The position numbers were made by a program, and so were the translations under genes. Below the pieces are notes generated by a model. It had not been told where the DNA came from. It did no database searches and saw nothing but the letters and a program-made list of their open reading frames with translations. Shown piece by piece: positions 14,679-15,943 of a DNA stretch of 15,943 nucleotides (its first letter is position 1; the number at the start of each line of letters is the position of its first letter). Source of the DNA: an uncultured Oscillospiraceae bacterium (GTDB lineage Bacteria > Bacillota > Clostridia > Oscillospirales > Oscillospiraceae); NCBI GenBank assembly GCA_934668295.1, contig CAKUND010000031.1, forward strand, positions 1 to 15,943, given 5' to 3'.

Positions 14679-15943
14679 ATGACAAACACACAGAAATTTG
14701 ACCGGCTGCGCAAGCTGCTCGACGAGGCCAGCGTTTATTCCCGCGCCGTGGGCAAGCTGGATTTTGACATGCAGTGCTGCGCGCCGAAGGACGGCATGGA
14801 GCAGGCGGGCGCCGATATGGCGGTCTTATCTGACCGGTATTTCCGGCTCACGCACACCAAACGCTATGCCCAGCTCGTGACGGAGCTGCATGCGGACAGC
14901 GAGGGGCTGACGCCGGTGCAGAAAAAGGTTATTGAGCATCTGTATGAGGCGTGGGAAAAAGAGAAAAACATTCCGGCGAAGCTGAACTATGAGATGAGCC
15001 TTGCCTATAACCGCGCCTATTCCAAATGGCTGGAGGCGAAGCAGGCGGCGGACTTTTCCCTGTTCCGCGATTCGCTGGCCGAGATCATTTCCTACACGCA
15101 TCAGGCGCTCGATCTGCGCGAAAGCAAAAAGCCGACGTATTATGACGCACTGCTGGACGACACCGAAAAGGGCGGCAGCATCAAGCAGCTCGACGCGTTC
15201 TTTGACGCGCTGCGCGCGCGGATCGTCCCGCTGGTGCGGCGCATTCAGGCAGAGGGCAAGCCCATCCGCACGGATTTCATGTCCCGCCCGTGCCCTATTT
15301 CGCAGCAGGAGGCGTTTTCCCGGTATCTGCTGGAGCTGGAGGGGTCAAATAAGGACGCGCTCGTCCTCATGACGACCGAGCATCCGTTTACCACGAACTT
15401 CGGCCCCAGGGACGTGCGCGTCACGACGCATTATTATGAAAATAATTTCGTCTCCAATATCTTTACCACGCTCCACGAGGGCGGCCACGCTCTGTTCATG
15501 CAGAACGAGCCGGAGGAATTTTACCGCGAACACGCCGCAAACTCCATGACGAACGGCATGCACGAGTGCATTTCCCGCTTCTATGAAAATCTGATCGGCC
15601 GCAGCGAGGCATTCGTGCACTTCATCTATCCCAAGCTGCAGGAGCTGAGCGGCGGCACGTTCGCTGACGTAACGGAGCGCGAGCTTTACGAGGCTGTCAA
15701 CGCTGCCGCGCCGGGCCTGAACCGCTGCGACGCGGACGAGCTGACCTACTGCCTGCACATCATGATCCGCTACGAACTGGAAAAGGCGTTTATGAACGGC
15801 GAGATCACCGTGGACGAGATCCCGGCGCTCTGGAACCGGAAATATCAGGACTATCTCGGCGTCACTGTCCCGGACGACGCGCAGGGCTGCCTGCAGGATG
15901 TCCACTGGACGATGCCCGCCGGGTATTTCCCGTCCTACGCGTT
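14679..15943 (+). CDS. M32 family metallocarboxypeptidase (Taq type), partial
   Basis: Zinc carboxypeptidase that removes C-terminal residues with broad specificity; cytoplasmic. The reading frame is open to the window edge, giving 421 residues of a family usually near 500, so the 3' end is missing. The zinc motif HEGGH is at residues 266-270 in TTLHEGGHALFMQ. Family signatures follow in order: MHECISRFYENLIGRS, DELTYCLHIMIRYELE and DVHWTMPAGYFPSYA. ATG at 14679 has a perfect AAGGAGG eight bases upstream. It is divergent from the M3 oligoendopeptidase, with both promoters packed into 124 bp. Confidence 0.93.
   Translation, partial: MTNTQKFDRLRKLLDEASVYSRAVGKLDFDMQCCAPKDGMEQAGADMAVLSDRYFRLTHTKRYAQLVTELHADSEGLTPVQKKVIEHLYEAWEKEKNIPAKLNYEMSLAYNRAYSKWLEAKQAADFSLFRDSLAEIISYTHQALDLRESKKPTYYDALLDDTEKGGSIKQLDAFFDALRARIVPLVRRIQAEGKPIRTDFMSRPCPISQQEAFSRYLLELEGSNKDALVLMTTEHPFTTNFGPRDVRVTTHYYENNFVSNIFTTLHEGGHALFMQNEPEEFYREHAANSMTNGMHECISRFYENLIGRSEAFVHFIYPKLQELSGGTFADVTERELYEAVNAAAPGLNRCDADELTYCLHIMIRYELEKAFMNGEITVDEIPALWNRKYQDYLGVTVPDDAQGCLQDVHWTMPAGYFPSYA

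Overview
The window looks like chromosome from a fairly GC-rich gut-type clostridium, probably within Oscillospirales/Ruminococcaceae. This is inferred from the gene families, strong AGGAGG ribosome binding sites, extended -10 promoters, GTAGGGGC-type intergenic palindromes and a DUF2974 (Mbeg1-like) gene; no species can be named from the sequence alone.

Layout. 1-400: the tail of an rRNA operon, with two tandem, diverged 5S rRNA genes, each followed by its own intrinsic terminator. 447-1454 (-): galE, convergent with the rRNA operon. 1693-5596 (+): a nucleoside and deoxyribose salvage operon, tdk-deoC-[palindromic repeat mosaic]-deoD-deoB-cdd. It encodes thymidine kinase, deoxyribose-phosphate aldolase, purine nucleoside phosphorylase, phosphopentomutase and cytidine deaminase. 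Together these deaminate cytidine, phosphorolyse purine nucleosides, isomerise (deoxy)ribose-1-P to the 5-phosphate and cleave deoxyribose-5-P, while thymidine is rescued to dTMP. 5699-7337 (-): nifS-nifU, a minimal Fe-S cluster assembly pair. 7524-8690 (+): a DUF2974 alpha/beta-hydrolase-fold protein. 8691-9084: no protein gene; it holds a closed 325-nt inverted-repeat structure that I read as a candidate large structured non-coding RNA on the + strand, followed by a very strong bidirectional terminator. 9085-12701 (-): two overlapping half-transporter genes forming a heterodimeric ABC exporter with one degenerate ATP site. 12852-14555 (-): an M3 oligoendopeptidase. 14679-end (+): an M32 carboxypeptidase, divergent from the M3 gene and cut by the window edge.

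The most interesting object is the 8692-9016 RNA candidate. A 27-bp closing helix, whose only two non-Watson-Crick pairs are G-U in the + strand RNA, encloses about ten mutually compatible helices plus two long-range complementarities that could form pseudoknots. I do not recognise it as RNase P RNA, tmRNA, SRP RNA, 6S RNA or a riboswitch class. Second-tier points are an ABC gene that seems to lack ATG/GTG/TTG after its promoter (CTG start proposed), the repeat mosaic inside the deo operon, and covarying tandem 5S genes.
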